Source of the DNA: Acuticoccus sp963704595
Lineage (GTDB): Bacteria > Pseudomonadota > Alphaproteobacteria > Rhizobiales > Amorphaceae
Reading direction: 5' to 3'
Assembly (NCBI GenBank): GCA_963704595.1
Contig: OY969922.1
Coordinates: 2,728,001-2,792,000 of the forward strand
DNA: 64,000 nt
The notes beneath the pieces are model-generated. The model was given only the letters and a program-made list of their open reading frames with translations, did not search any database and had not been told where the DNA came from. Both the position numbers and the translations under genes were made by a program. This document shows, one piece after another, positions 8,251 to 18,708 of the stretch (positions within the stretch are counted from its first letter, which is position 1; each line of letters starts with the position of its first letter).

Positions 8251-11200
8251 ATGCGGATCGAACGACGCTACACCAAGGACGGCAAGTCCCCCTACGACGG
8301 GATCGAATTTCGCACGGCGACCTCCGAGATCCGCAATCCCAACGGATCGACGGTGTTCAAGCTCGAGAACGTGATGGTCCCGAAGACCTGGAGCCAGGTC
8401 GCGACCGACATCATCGCGCAGAAATATTTCCGCAAGGCCGGCGTGCCTGCGAAGCTGAAGAAGGTGAAGGAGTCCGGCGTCCCCGAGTGGCTGACCCGCT
8501 CCGTCGCCCGACCAGAAGGCGATCGACGTCCTCCCCGCGGACGAGCGTGACGTCGGCGAGACCGACAGCCGCGCCGTGTTCGACCGCCTCGCCGGCGCAT
8601 GGACCTACTGGGGCCACAAGAACGGCTACTTCGACACCGAGAGCGACGCGCGCGCCTTCTATGACGAAGTGCGCTACATGCTCGCCACCCAGAAGGTCGC
8701 CCCCAACTCGCCGCAGTGGTTCAACACCGGCCTCCACTGGGCCTACGGCATCGACGGTCCCGTCGCAGGGCCACTACTACGTCGACCCCGTGAAGAAGGT
8801 GCTGACCCGCTCGAACTCCGCCTACGAGCATCCGCAGCCGCACGCCTGCTTCATCCAGTCCGTGTCGCGACGATCTCGTCAACGACGGCGGCATCATGGA
8901 CCTGTGGGTCCGCGAGGCGCGCCTCTTCAAGTACGGCTCCGGCACCGGCTCCAACTTCTCCGCGATCCGCGGCTCGGGCGAGAAGCTCGCCGGCGGCGGC
9001 AAGTCGTCGGGCCTGATGTCCTTCCTCAAGATCGGCGACCGCGCGGCCGGCGCCATCAAGTCCGGCGGCACCACCCGCCGTGCGGCAAAGATGGTGGTGG
9101 TCGACGTCGACCACCCCGACATCGAGGAATACGTCGACTGGAAGGTCCGCGAGGAGCAGAAGGTCGCGGCGCTGGTCACCGGCTCCAAGGTGGTCAAGCA
9201 GCACCTCACCGCCGTGATGAAGGCCTGCGTCAACTGCGAGGGCTCGGGCGACGACTGCTTCGACCCCGAGAAGAACCCCGCCCTCAAGCGCGAAATCAAG
9301 GCCGCCCGCCGCGCCCACGTGCCGGAAAACTACGTCCTGCGCATCATCCAGTTCGCCAAGCAGGGCTACACCACCGTCGAATTCCCCGAGTTCGACACCG
9401 ACTGGGATTCGGAAGCCTACCTCACCGTCGCAGGGCAGAACTCCAACAACTCGGTGCGCGTCACCGATGCGTTCCTGCGCGCCGTCGAGAAGGACGAGAA
9501 CTGGGACCTCACCTACCGCACCTCCGGCGACGTCGCGAAGACCATCAACGCCGCGGGACCTGTGGGAGAAGATCGGCTACGCCGCATGGGCGTCCGCCGA
9601 CCCCGGCATCCAGTTCCACACCACCATCAACGACTGGCACACCTGCCCGGCCGGCGGCGAGATCCAGGCTTCCAACCCGTGCTCGGAATACATGTTCCTG
9701 GACGACACGGCCTGTAACCTCGCCTCGCTCAACCTGATGCAGTTCAAGTCCGAGACCGGCGACTTCCACATCGGCCTCTTCGAACATGCCGTGAAGCTGT
9801 GGACGATGGTGCTCGAAATCTCCGTCACCATGGCGCAGTTCCCCTCGCCCGCCATCGCGCAGAACTCGTACGACTACCGCACCCTCGGCCTCGGCTTCGC
9901 CAACATCGGCGGCCTCCTGATGGTGTCCGGCATCCCCTACGATTCGGAGAAGGGCCGCGCCATCTGCGCCGCCATCACCGCGATCATGACCGGCACCGCC
10001 TACGCCACGTCCGCCGAGATGGCGCGCGACCTCGGCGCCTTCCCGAAGTACGAGGAGAACGCCGCGTCGATGCTGCGGGTGATCCGCAACCACCGCCGCG
10101 CCGCCCACGGCGACACCGGCGGCTACGAGAAGCTCGCCACCCGCCCGGTCCCGCTCGACAAGGCCGCCTGCCCCGACGCCAACCTGGTGGAACGCGCCGC
10201 CGCCTGCTGGGACCGCGCGCTCACGCTCGGCCAGAAGTACGGCTACCGCAACGCGCAGGCGACCGTCGTCGCGCCCACCGGCACCATCGGCCTGGTCATG
10301 GACTGCGACACGACCGGCATCGAGCCCGACTTCGCGCTGGTGAAGTTCAAGAAGCTCGCCGGCGGCGGCTACTTCAAGATCATCAACCGCGCCGTCCCGC
10401 AGGCGCTCCGCGTGCTCGGCTACGAGAAGGAGCAGCGCGAGGAGATCATCAACTACGCGGTCGGCCACGGCACCCTCGTCGGCGCCCCGCACATCAACGC
10501 CGAGAGCCTTGCGAAGAAGGGCCTCACAGAGGAAGCCATCAAGGCCGCCGAGGAAGCCGTCGCACAGGCCTTCGACATCCGCTTCGTCTTCAACAAGTGG
10601 ACGATGGGCGAGGCGCTCGCTCAAGCAGATCCTCCCCGACGCCGACCTCGACGATCCGAAGTTCGACACCCTCAAGGCGCTCGGCTTCACCCCGAAGCAG
10701 ATCGACGAGGCCAACATCTACGTCGCCGGCGCGATGACGCTGGAAGGCGCCCCGCATCTCTCCGAGGAGCACATCCCGGTGTTCGACTGCGCCAGCCCCT
10801 GCGGCCGGCTCGGCAAGCGCTACCTCTCGGCCGAGGCGCACATCCGCATGATGGCGGCGTCCCAGTCGTTCATCTCCGGCGCGATCTCGAAGACCATCAA
10901 CATGCCGAACGCGGCAACGGTGGCCGACTGCACCGCCGCCTACGAGCTGTCCTGGAAGCTCGGCGTGAAGGCCAACGCCCTCTACCGCGACGGCTCCAAG
11001 CTCTCCCAGCCCCTCCAGTCCTCCCTCGTGGCGGACGACGAGGACGAGATGGACGAGGTGATGGCCGAGCCGATGCCCAAGCGCGTCGCAGCGGTCGCGG
11101 AGCGGATGGTCGAGCGCGTCATCGAGCGCGAAGTGGTCAACCGCAAGCGCGACTCCATGCCCGACCGGCGCAAGGGCTACACCCAGAAGGCCATCATCGG

Positions 11201-12116
11201 CGGCCACAAGGTGTACCTGCGCACCGGCGAGTTCGACGACGGCCGTCTCGGCGAGATCTTCATCGACATGCACAAGGAGGGCGCCGCCTTCCGTGCGATG
11301 ATGAACAACTTCGCCATCTCCATCTCGCTCGGCCTCCAGTACGGCGTGCCGCTCGAGGAGTTCGTTGACGCCTTCACCTTCACCCGGTTCGAGCCGGCGG
11401 GCATGGTGCAGGGCAACGAGGCGATCAAGAACGCGACCTCGATCCTCGACTACATCTTCCGCGAGCTGGCGATCTCCTACCTCGGCCGCAACGACCTTGC
11501 GCACGTGACGCCCGAGGACATCCAGTCCACCACGCTCGGCCGCGGCGTGGCGGGTGACAAGCCGCAGCCGCAGATGGTGTCCCACGGCCTCGTCCGCGGC
11601 CAGCGCTTCAAGCTGATCCGCGCCGATGCCCCCGAGGCAAAGGCGGTCGACGTGATCGCCAACGCCATCAGCCGCGCCGGTGCCCAGGCGGCGGCGGCAG
11701 CAACGTCGCGACGGCCCTCGCCCCGACCGAGCTTGCACCCGACGGGTTCGCCCAGCGGCGCCGGCTACGCCCAGGGCGCCGAGGCCCGCCATACGGCGGC
11801 CCCTGCGGCTCCGGCCGGCGGCGGTGGCGGCGGCGGCACGCCCGCCAACGACGCCCCGCGCTCGCCGATCGACGAGATCCGCGCCGAAGTCGCGGCACTC
11901 CTCGGCCTCGTCGAGCGGCAGGCGGCCACCCCGGCGCCGGTCGCCGAGAAGGCCCCCGAGCCGCGCAAGACCGAGAGCTCGGCCGAGCGCTCGATGATGG
12001 CCCGCCTCAAGGGTTTTGAAGGCGACCCCTGCGGCGAATGCGGCAACTTCACCCTGGTGCGCAACGGCACCTGCCTGAAGTGCGACACCTGCGGCGGCAC
12101 GTCCGGCTGCAGCTGA
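8251..12116 (+). CDS. nrdJ: Adenosylcobalamin-dependent (class II) ribonucleoside-diphosphate reductase; five +1 frame breaks
   Basis: Reduces ribonucleotides to deoxyribonucleotides with coenzyme B12, independently of oxygen. The corrected protein is about 1286 residues, normal for the long NrdJ form. Landmarks are MRIERRYTKDGKSPYDGIEF, NSPQWFNTGLHWAYG, FKYGSGTGSNFS, NPCSEYMFLDDTACNLASLN (Cys/Glu/Asn active site), APTGTIGLVMDCDTTGIEPD, a C-terminal region FAISISLGLQYGVPLEEF, and the terminal zinc-ribbon-like CGECGNFTL...CLKCDTCGGTSGC. Frame jumps of +1 occur near 8511, 8768, 8869, 9556 and 10620. Each is followed at once by the expected conserved sequence (SVA/DQKAIDV, IDGP/SQGHYYV, QSVS/DDLVND, INA/RDLWEK, EAL/LKQILPD). 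Five independent disabling hits in a gene of this importance argue for sequence error. NrdR-like boxes lie upstream and a strong terminator lies downstream. Confidence 0.95.
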
Positions 12117-12140
12117 CGCACCGCCCGCACCACGACACGA

Positions 12141-12172
12141 AAAAGCCCCCGGCACACCGCCGGGGGCTTTCC
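12141..12172 (+). terminator. Intrinsic terminator after nrdJ
   Basis: A perfect stem AAAGCCCCCGGC / GCCGGGGGCTTT with a 5-nt loop at 12142-12170, 25 bp after the nrdJ stop. It is flanked by A-rich and TTTCCTGTTT tracts, so it can act for both converging transcripts. Confidence 0.9.
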
Positions 12173-12217
12173 TGTTTCAAGTCACCGAGATGCCGGTCGG
12201 GGCCGAAGCCCCGGCTA

Positions 12218-12959
12218 TCAGCGGACGCCGGCGCGCTTCTGCAGGCGCTCGATCCGGTCCCGCATTTCCGCGACCCGACCCTTCAGGTCGTCGATCGTGG
12301 CGTTGCGGTTGCGCACCGCCTCGCGCGCGTCCGCAAGCTCCGTGTCCCGCTCCTTCACCTGTGCCTCGAAGCGGTCCGCCCGATCGCGAAGGCGCTGGAC
12401 CTGATCGCGCAGGTCGGCGTTGTCCGGCCGGTCGCGCAGACGCTGCCGCAGGTCCTGCACTTCCACGCTCGCCGCCTTCGCTTCAGCCTCGAACCGGTCC
12501 GCCCGATCGCGCAGACGCTGAACCCGATCGCGCAGCTCGGCATTGTCCGGCCGGTCGCGCAGCCGCTGCCTGAGATCGCGCACCTCCAGGCTCGCCGCAG
12601 TCGCGTCAGCCTCGAACTTGTCGGCCCGCTGCCGCAGGGCCGCGTTGGAGGCCCGCAGCTTGTCGATCGTAGCGCGCATGCTGGCGGTGTCGTCCGCCGC
12701 GCGTCGCAGCGACACCACTTCGCCCTGGAGCCTGTCGACTCTCGCCTGCAGCGCACTCTTCTGGTCCTTCAAGCGACAGCTTTTCCTGGCGCAGGCGGCG
12801 GACCCAGTCGTGCAGCTCCTGCTCGGAAGCACGCACGGTCATCACCGCACCCTGCGCGCCGAAAGGCACGGCAACGGGGCCGAAGGCCTGCGCATTCCCG
12901 ACGAGCGGAAGGGCGCACAGCGCGGCGGCGGCGGTCATCTTCAATACATGCATGGTCAT
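12218..12959 (-). CDS. Secreted coiled-coil repeat protein, unknown function; +1 frame break
   Basis: I do not recognise a family. A signal peptide is visible (MTMHVLKMTAAAALCALPLVGNAQA, cleavage likely after the last Ala). The rest is almost entirely Arg/Asp/Glu/Leu-rich heptad-like coiled coil with a ~41-residue repeat (LRQRLRDRPDNAELRDRVQR and so on) in about two and a half copies. The frame moves +1 near 12770, between RQEKLSL and KDQKSALQARVDRL; corrected length is 246 residues. Such proteins can be periplasmic scaffolds or envelope spacers, but nothing here fixes the role. It converges on nrdJ across a shared terminator. Confidence 0.7.
12421..12666 (-). repeat. 123-bp tandem coding repeat (41 codons)
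   Basis: The string TGTCCGGCCGGTCGCGCAG recurs exactly 123 bp apart (12421 and 12544), and the translated repeat LRQRLRDRPDNA(E/D)LRD recurs with it. The second unit decays towards 12650. It encodes one period of the coiled coil, so copy number can vary by slippage without breaking the frame. Confidence 0.7.
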
Positions 12960-13032
12960 TCCTTTCAGCTTGGCCGGCAGAGAAATTGCCGTCGATCTTC
13001 AGAACCAACGGCCGCGACACTAGAACGGTTGC

Positions 13033-13062
13033 GATGAACGTGAGGCGAAAGCCCCGTTCATC
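13033..13062. promoter_or_regulatory. Inverted repeat in divergent intergenic region
   Basis: GATGAACG (13033-13040) and CGTTCATC (13055-13062) are perfect inverted arms with a 14-bp spacer. Outer AACGGT/ACCGTT pairs extend the symmetry imperfectly. It lies between the coiled-coil gene and the GMC oxidoreductase gene. It could be an operator or a 5'-UTR hairpin; no regulator is identified. Confidence 0.4.
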
Positions 13063-13162
13063 CACCGTTGCGACGGCCGAAACCGCCATAAAGACCGGGA
13101 AGCGTTGACAGAACGCGCGCCCGTCCCCTTGCTTGGCCGCACACCACCCGCCGAGGCCATTC

Positions 13163-14729
13163 GTGCTGCAAGACTTCCGCAACGCCGACACACCGTCCGC
13201 ACTCGAGGCGGACATCGCGATCATCGGCGCCGGCGCGGCGGGCATCACCCTCGCCCGCACCCTCGCGCGGACCGGCGCCCGCATCGTCCTCACCGAAAGC
13301 GGCGGCGCCACCCCGGCGGACAACCAGGACCGCCTCAACGCCTGCGAGATCGCGGGCCAGCCGTTCCCGGGCGCCGAGGAGGGCCGCGCCCGCGTCCTCG
13401 GCGGCGCGACGACGCTGTGGGGCGGCCAGTCCCTCCCGTTCGACCGGGTCGACTTCGAGACCCGCCCGCACGTCCCCCACAGCGGCTGGCCGATCAGCTA
13501 CGACACGCTCGCCCCCTACTACGCGCCCGCCGAAAAGCTCCTCCACCTCGACCGGATGGCCTACGGCGCGAACGGCTGGCAGATCGTCGGCGTCACCCCG
13601 CCGCCCTTCGATCCCACCAGGGTCGGCTGCCAGATCTCATGGCTCTCGCACCGCAAGAATTTCGCCGCCCTCTACGGCGCAGAACTGGAGGCGGCGCCAA
13701 ACGTCACCGTCTTCCTCAACGCCACCGCCACCTGCCTCGTGGCGGACGAATCGGGCGCCCGGATCGACCACGTCGCCCTGAAATCGCCCGAAGGCCGCAC
13801 GGGCACGCTGAAGGCCCGGACCGTCATCGTCGCGACGGGCAGCATCGAGACCGCACGCCTCCTCCTCGCGTCCCCCTCGCCGGACGGCACCGGCGTCGCC
13901 AACCGCCACGACGTCGTCGGCCGCTATTTCCAGGACCACCCCAGCGCCCACGTCCTCGACATCGAGCCCGCCGACCTCTTCGCCTTCGCGCACCTCTACC
14001 GCCCGCACAACCGGCGCCATTACCGCCTCTTCCCCAAGGTGCCGCTGGCGCCCGAGGCGCAGGCCGAACGGCAGGTCATGAATGCCACCGCAGAAGTCGT
14101 CTTCCAGCTTCCGTCGGGATCGCCGATGGAAACCGCCAAGGCCTTCTACGGCTCGCTCGGCGCAGGGCGCATGCCGGACGCGCGCAACATCCGCGGCCTC
14201 CTCGGCGCCCTCACGGAGCTCCCCCGCACCGCGCGCGACGTTCTCGTCCGCCGCCGCTCGCCGACAGCCAGGGGATCCACAGTCGTCCTCTGGGCGCACA
14301 TCGAGCAGGCGCCCAACCCCGAAAGCCGCATCACCCTCTCGGCCGAACGCGATGCCCTCGGTGAACCCCGCGCCAAGAATCGACTGGCGCCTGACCGAAC
14401 TCGAACGGAAGACCTTCACGGTCTTCGCCGAGACGGTCGCGGCCGAACTCGCCCGGACCGGCCTTGCCCGCGCCACCCTCCCGGCATGGCTCTCCGGCGA
14501 CGCGTGGCGCGACAACGTCACCGATTTCTACCACCAGATGGGCACCGCCCGGATGGGCACGGACCCCACGACGAGCGTCGTCGACGCCGACCTCCGGGCG
14601 CACGGCATGGAAAACCTCTACGTCGCGGGCTCCGCCGTCTTCCCCACCGGAAGCGCCTCCAACCCGACGCTGACGCTCCTCGCGCTCTCGCTCCGCCTCG
14701 CCGATCACCTCGCCGCCCGCGCCGGCTGA
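13163..14729 (+). CDS. GMC-family FAD oxidoreductase; +1 frame break
   Basis: The N-terminal Rossmann motif IIGAGAAGITLARTLA (GxGxxG) is followed by LGGATTLWGGQSLPFDRVDF. The GMC C-terminal signature is HQMGTARMGTDPTTSVVDAD with the catalytic-region His, then NLYVAGSAVFPTGSASNPTLT, the FAD-pyrophosphate segment. It oxidises an alcohol or sugar, and the substrate is unknown. The frame moves +1 at about 14380 (GEPRAK then IDWRLTELERKTF); corrected length 521 residues. GTG at 13163 is preferred over the farther TTG because GAGG lies 7-10 nt upstream. It is followed after 27 bp by an MFS gene, so a linked uptake-and-oxidation pair is plausible. Confidence 0.85.
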
Positions 14730-14756
14730 CCGCCCGCCCCTTCCCGGAAACCACCC

Positions 14757-15915
14757 ATGCCCATCGGCGCGCGCGAACTGTGGATCTACTGCGTCGGCCT
14801 CTACGCCGCGGCGCAGCTCGGCAAGATGCCGCCGATCATGCCGCTGGTTGCCAAGGATCTCGGCCTCACCCTGTTCACGTCCGCCGTGGTGATCGCGCTG
14901 ATCGAGGTCTCCGGCGCGCTGTTCGGCGCAGCGGCGGCAGCGGTCGGCGCGCGGATCCGTTTCGGCCGCGCCCTCGTCGGCGGCGTCGTCCTCCTGTCGC
15001 TCGGCGGCTTCGGCGAAGCCCTGGCGCCCACGCCCGGCGTCCTCTTCGCATTCCGCGCGGTCGAAAGCCTCGGCTACCTCGCCGTCGTCGTCGCCGCCCC
15101 GGTGCTGATGACGCGCGAAGCAACACGCCTCGCACCCGGCCCCGCGCTCATCCTGTGGAGCACGTTCCTGCCCGTCGGCCTCGCCCTCGGCGCGATCCCC
15201 GCCGGCGCGCTGGCAGGTCTCGCGCGGCTGGCGGGTCACCCTCGCCGTCTTCGCCGCCCTCGGCCTCGCGGTCCTCCTCGCAGCCCCCCGCCGCACCACG
15301 CCGCCCGTCCAAGACGACACGGCCGCCCCGCTCTGGCCCTCCCGCCTCGCGGTCATCGCGGCGCTCTCCTTCGGCTGCTACACCACCTTCCAGGTCGGCA
15401 TGTACGCCCTCCTGCCGCAGAGCCTCGTCACGGTGAAGGGTGCGTCCATCGAGCTCGCAGGCCTGGTGGTCGGCCTCGGCGGCCTTGCCATCGTCGGCGG
15501 CGTCCTCGCGCCCACGCTGCTCTCGCGGCGGGCGTCGGGGAGCGCGCATGTGCCGGTGTGGGTCTGGGCGACCGCTTACCTGTTGCCGCCGGCGCTCCTC
15601 GTCCCGGCCTTCGCCCCGGGCACGCCGCTCGCCGTCAGCGCGGCGCTGTTCATCGGGCTCAACGTCGTCTCGGGCGCGGTGGCGGCGCTGATGTTCGCGG
15701 CGCTGCCACGCTTCGCGGGGCGCAGCGGCATGGGGGCCGCCACCGGCGCACTCGCCCAGGCGGGCGCCACAGGCTCGCTACTCGGCCCGCCGCTCTACGC
15801 CCTCGTCGTGGAAGGGCCGGGCTGGACCGCCGCAGCGATCTTCGGTCTTGCGATCTCGGTCGCCGGCTTCGCCCTCGTCACGCTCGCCGAGCGCGAGGCC
15901 CGCACGGCGGCCTGA
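14757..15915 (+). CDS. MFS transporter; +1 frame break
   Basis: About 385 residues with a dozen hydrophobic helices. It begins MPIGARELWIYCVGLYAAAQLGK, has a loop RIRFGRALVGG after helix 2, and ends LVTLAEREARTAA. The frame moves +1 near 15230 (LAR/G then WRVTLAVFAALG), in the middle of a helix typical of MFS proteins. It probably exports or takes up a small metabolite; the substrate cannot be read. Close to and codirectional with the GMC oxidoreductase. It converges with the next gene (6 bp between stops). Confidence 0.78.
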
Positions 15916-15921
15916 GCATAG

Positions 15922-16620
15922 TCACAGCCCCGGCGGCGGCGCGGGCAACGCGCCCTCGCCCCGCGTCATCTCGGCCCGGGCGAGCGCCTCCCACAACTGC
16001 CGCTCGACCGTCATCCCGCCCTCGTTCATCAGCCCGTGTGCCCTCAGCGCCGCCGCGATCCGCCGGATGCCGGGCACGTCGCCCGCCCCGTCCGGCGGCA
16101 TCGCCCCGGCCAGCTTTGCCGCAATCAGGAAGTCCATGTTGCGCTCGCTGACCGCCCGGCGGCGGAAACTCCCCGCCCGGCTCCCCATCTTCTCGAACAC
16201 GCGCCCCCATGCCCCGTTCACGGCCGGGTCGATCGCCTCCAGCCGCAGGAAGTCGCCCGTGGTGTCCGTCCGCGCCTTGTTGAAGAGATGGTCCACCTCG
16301 AACCGGGCGAACCCCGGCTCGGGGTCAACGCCGTAGACGAGGCGGATGAAGGCGGCATACGCCTTACGGTAGCTGCGATAGTCCGCCGTGGTCCACACGC
16401 TGTAGGCGTCCGGCCCGTCCACGCCCTGCCGCTTCACGATCGCGACCCGCTTCGCGCTCCGCCGCCCGACGCGGGAAATCTCCACGTCGTCGGGGTCGTA
16501 GGTCGCCTCGATGATGCCGATCCGCGAAAGATCGCCCGCCGAGACCGGCAGCCAGGGCTCTCGCACCCACCGTGCTAGGAGCGCATCCACTCGCTGCTTC
16601 TGGATCGCGTAAAAAGTCAT
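15922..16620 (-). CDS. Hypothetical protein with an HNH-like DH...N core
   Basis: I do not recognise this 232-residue protein. It is soluble and rich in Arg and Ala. The middle holds FEVDHLFNKARTDTTGDFLR, then LEAIDPAVNGAWGRVFEKM. The order VDH - short linker - LRLEAI - VN resembles the DH...N core of HNH-type folds, but the usual second metal-ligand pattern is not clear, so nuclease activity is only a guess. The start codon (16618-16620) lies inside the right arm of a 22-bp hairpin. Codon use and GC match the neighbours. It sits between an MFS gene and aspS with no operon logic. Confidence 0.65.
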   Translation of the reverse strand: MTFYAIQKQRVDALLARWVREPWLPVSAGDLSRIGIIEATYDPDDVEISRVGRRSAKRVAIVKRQGVDGPDAYSVWTTADYRSYRKAYAAFIRLVYGVDPEPGFARFEVDHLFNKARTDTTGDFLRLEAIDPAVNGAWGRVFEKMGSRAGSFRRRAVSERNMDFLIAAKLAGAMPPDGAGDVPGIRRIAAALRAHGLMNEGGMTVERQLWEALARAEMTRGEGALPAPPPGL

Positions 16621-16671
16621 GGCCGAAAATCCTGAACGCTAAAATTGAAAGCGTACAGGATTTCCGGCCAT
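16619..16671 (-). promoter_or_regulatory. 22-bp inverted repeat covering the start codon of the HNH-like gene
   Basis: The arms at 16619-16640 and 16650-16671 pair at 20 of 22 positions around a 9-nt AT-rich loop. On the minus-strand mRNA the 3' arm contains the gene's AUG, and the 5' arm itself starts with AUG, opening a 10-codon mini-ORF that ends in the loop. The structure should occlude ribosome binding. A DNA operator or a short transposon-end-like element are alternatives. Confidence 0.75.
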
Positions 16672-16684
16672 TACGGGAGCCGCG

Positions 16685-16706
16685 CGGCGGGCCAACCGGC
16701 CCGCCG
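16685..16706 (-). terminator. Hairpin after aspS
   Basis: A perfect 9-bp stem CGGCGGGCC / GGCCCGCCG with an AACC loop lies 5 bp beyond the aspS stop. No T-run follows on the minus strand, so termination strength is uncertain. Confidence 0.5.
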
Positions 16707-16711
16707 AAACC

Positions 16712-18487
16712 TCAGTTCGGAAGGTTGAGGCGGATGTGGAGTTCGCGCAGCTGCGCCGGCGTCACGTCGGACGGGGCCTTCATCATCAGGTCCTCGGCGC
16801 GTTGGTTCATCGGGAACAGCGTCACGTCCCGCAGGTTCTCCCGGCCGCAGAGGAGCATCACGATCCGGTCGATGCCCGGCGCGATCCCGCCGTGCGGCGG
16901 TGCGCCATATTCGAGCGCCGACAGCATCCCGCCGAACTTGTCTTCCAGGACCGACTGGTCGTAGCCCGCGATCGCGAAGGCCTTGCGCATGATCTCCGGC
17001 TTATGGTTCCGGATTGCGCCCGAAGACAATTCGATGCCGTTGCAGACGATGTCGTACTGGTACGCATCGATCTCCAGCGGATCCTTGGTCTCCAAGGCTT
17101 CCATCCCGCCCTGCGGCATCGAGAACGGGTTGTGCGAGAAGTCGACTCGTCTGTTCTCCTCGTCCCACTCGAACATCGGGAAGTCGACGACCCAGCAGAA
17201 CGCGAACTGGTCGTTGTCGGAAAGCCCCAGATCGTTGCCGATCTTCGTCCGCGCCTCGCCGGCAAAGCGCCGGAAATGATCCGGCCGCCCCGCGGCGAAG
17301 AACACCGCGTCGCCAGCCGCCAGTCCCAGCTGCTCGCGCAGCGCCTCGGTCCGCTCCGGCCCGATGTTCTTGGCGATCGGCCCGGCGCCTTCCGCCTCGC
17401 CCTCGCGCCAGAAGATGTAGCCCAGCCCCTTCTGCCCCTGGCTCTGCGCCCAGGAGTTCATCCGGTCGCAGAACGCGCGGCTGCCGCCGGTTTTCGCCGG
17501 GATCGCCCAGACGCGAACCTTCGGATCGGACTCGATCATCCCGGCGAACACCTTGAAGCCGGAGCCCGCGAAGTGCTCCGTCACGTCTTCCATCTCGATC
17601 GGGTTGCGCAGGTCGGGCTTGTCCGTCCCGTATTTCGCCAGAGCCTCGCGGTACGGGATGCGCGGAAAACCGCCCGTCACCCGCTTGCCGTTCGCAAACT
17701 CCATGAAGAGGTCGCGCAGCACCGGCTCGACGGCCGAGAACACGTCCTCCTGCTCGACGAAGCTCATCTCGATGTCGAGCTGGTAGAACTCGCCCGGCGA
17801 GCGGTCGGCACGCGCATCCTCGTCGCGGAAGCACGGCGCGATCTGGAAGTAGCGGTCGAAGCCCGCGATCATGATGAGCTGCTTGAACTGCTGCGGCGCC
17901 TGCGGCAGCGCATAGAACTTGCCGGGGTGGAGGCGCGACGGCACGAGGAAGTCGCGCGCACCCTCCGGCGACGATGCGGTCAGGATCGGCGTCTGGAATT
18001 CGGTGAAGCCCGCCTCAACCATCCGCCGGCGGATCGAGGAGATGATCTGCGAGCGCTTCACGATGTCGTTGTGGAGCGTCTCGCGGCGCAGATCGAGGAA
18101 GCGGTACTTCAGGCGCGTCTCTTCCGGGTAATCCGGCTCGCCGAACACCGGCACCGGCAGCTCCGGCGCCGTCGACAGGATCTCGATCTCGCGGGCGAAC
18201 ACTTCGATCATGCCGGTCGGCAGGCGCGAGTTCTTCACCGAATCGTCGCGTTCCTTCACCTCGCCGTCGACCTTGATGACCCACTCGGAGCGGACCTTCT
18301 CGGCGGTCGCGAAGGCGGGCGAATCGGGGTCCACGACCACCTGAGTCAGCCCGTAGTGGTCGCGCAGGTCGATGAACAGCAGGCCGCCATGGTCGCGGAC
18401 ACGGTGCACCCAGCCCGAGAGGCGCACATTATTCCCCGCATCCTCGGCGCGAAGGGTGGCGCAGGTGTGGGATCGGTAGCGATGCAT
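16712..18487 (-). CDS. aspS: Aspartyl-tRNA synthetase (bacterial type, probably non-discriminating)
   Basis: Charges tRNA-Asp, and in organisms lacking AsnRS also tRNA-Asn. The protein is 591 residues. The N-terminal OB-fold anticodon domain starts MHRYRSHTCATLRAEDAG with VRLSGWVHRVRDHGGLLFID. Class II motif 2 is FRDEDARADRSPGEFYQLD, the bacterial GAD insertion is at about 295-420, and motif 3 ends APPHGGIAPGIDRIVMLL. The frame is intact. ATG at 18485-18487 gives the canonical start. Divergent from the orphan gene at 18.7 kb. Confidence 0.97.
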   Translation of the reverse strand: MHRYRSHTCATLRAEDAGNNVRLSGWVHRVRDHGGLLFIDLRDHYGLTQVVVDPDSPAFATAEKVRSEWVIKVDGEVKERDDSVKNSRLPTGMIEVFAREIEILSTAPELPVPVFGEPDYPEETRLKYRFLDLRRETLHNDIVKRSQIISSIRRRMVEAGFTEFQTPILTASSPEGARDFLVPSRLHPGKFYALPQAPQQFKQLIMIAGFDRYFQIAPCFRDEDARADRSPGEFYQLDIEMSFVEQEDVFSAVEPVLRDLFMEFANGKRVTGGFPRIPYREALAKYGTDKPDLRNPIEMEDVTEHFAGSGFKVFAGMIESDPKVRVWAIPAKTGGSRAFCDRMNSWAQSQGQKGLGYIFWREGEAEGAGPIAKNIGPERTEALREQLGLAAGDAVFFAAGRPDHFRRFAGEARTKIGNDLGLSDNDQFAFCWVVDFPMFEWDEENRRVDFSHNPFSMPQGGMEALETKDPLEIDAYQYDIVCNGIELSSGAIRNHKPEIMRKAFAIAGYDQSVLEDKFGGMLSALEYGAPPHGGIAPGIDRIVMLLCGRENLRDVTLFPMNQRAEDLMMKAPSDVTPAQLRELHIRLNLPN

Positions 18488-18708
18488 GTCAGGCCTCAGG
18501 GTGTGGGGTAGTGCCCGCATTCGCCACCATGCGGCTCCCAAGTCAAGGTGCGTGCGCCAAAGGCGGCCACGCACCGCGCCCCGGCCGCCTGCGAGGCTTG
18601 AACGCCAGGCCAAGCAAACCCATCCTGTGAACTTATTGTTTGCGTATTCGCCGGCAGCGGCGAAACAACGCCCGATATTTCAACGTCTCATTTTTTTATG
18701 GGGACTTC

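Noticed and set aside
8251..12116. Programmed frameshifting or pseudogenisation of nrdJ
   Set aside because: There is no shared slippery site, stop codon or stem-loop at the five breaks, and the protein is conserved between them; the whole window shows the same error style.
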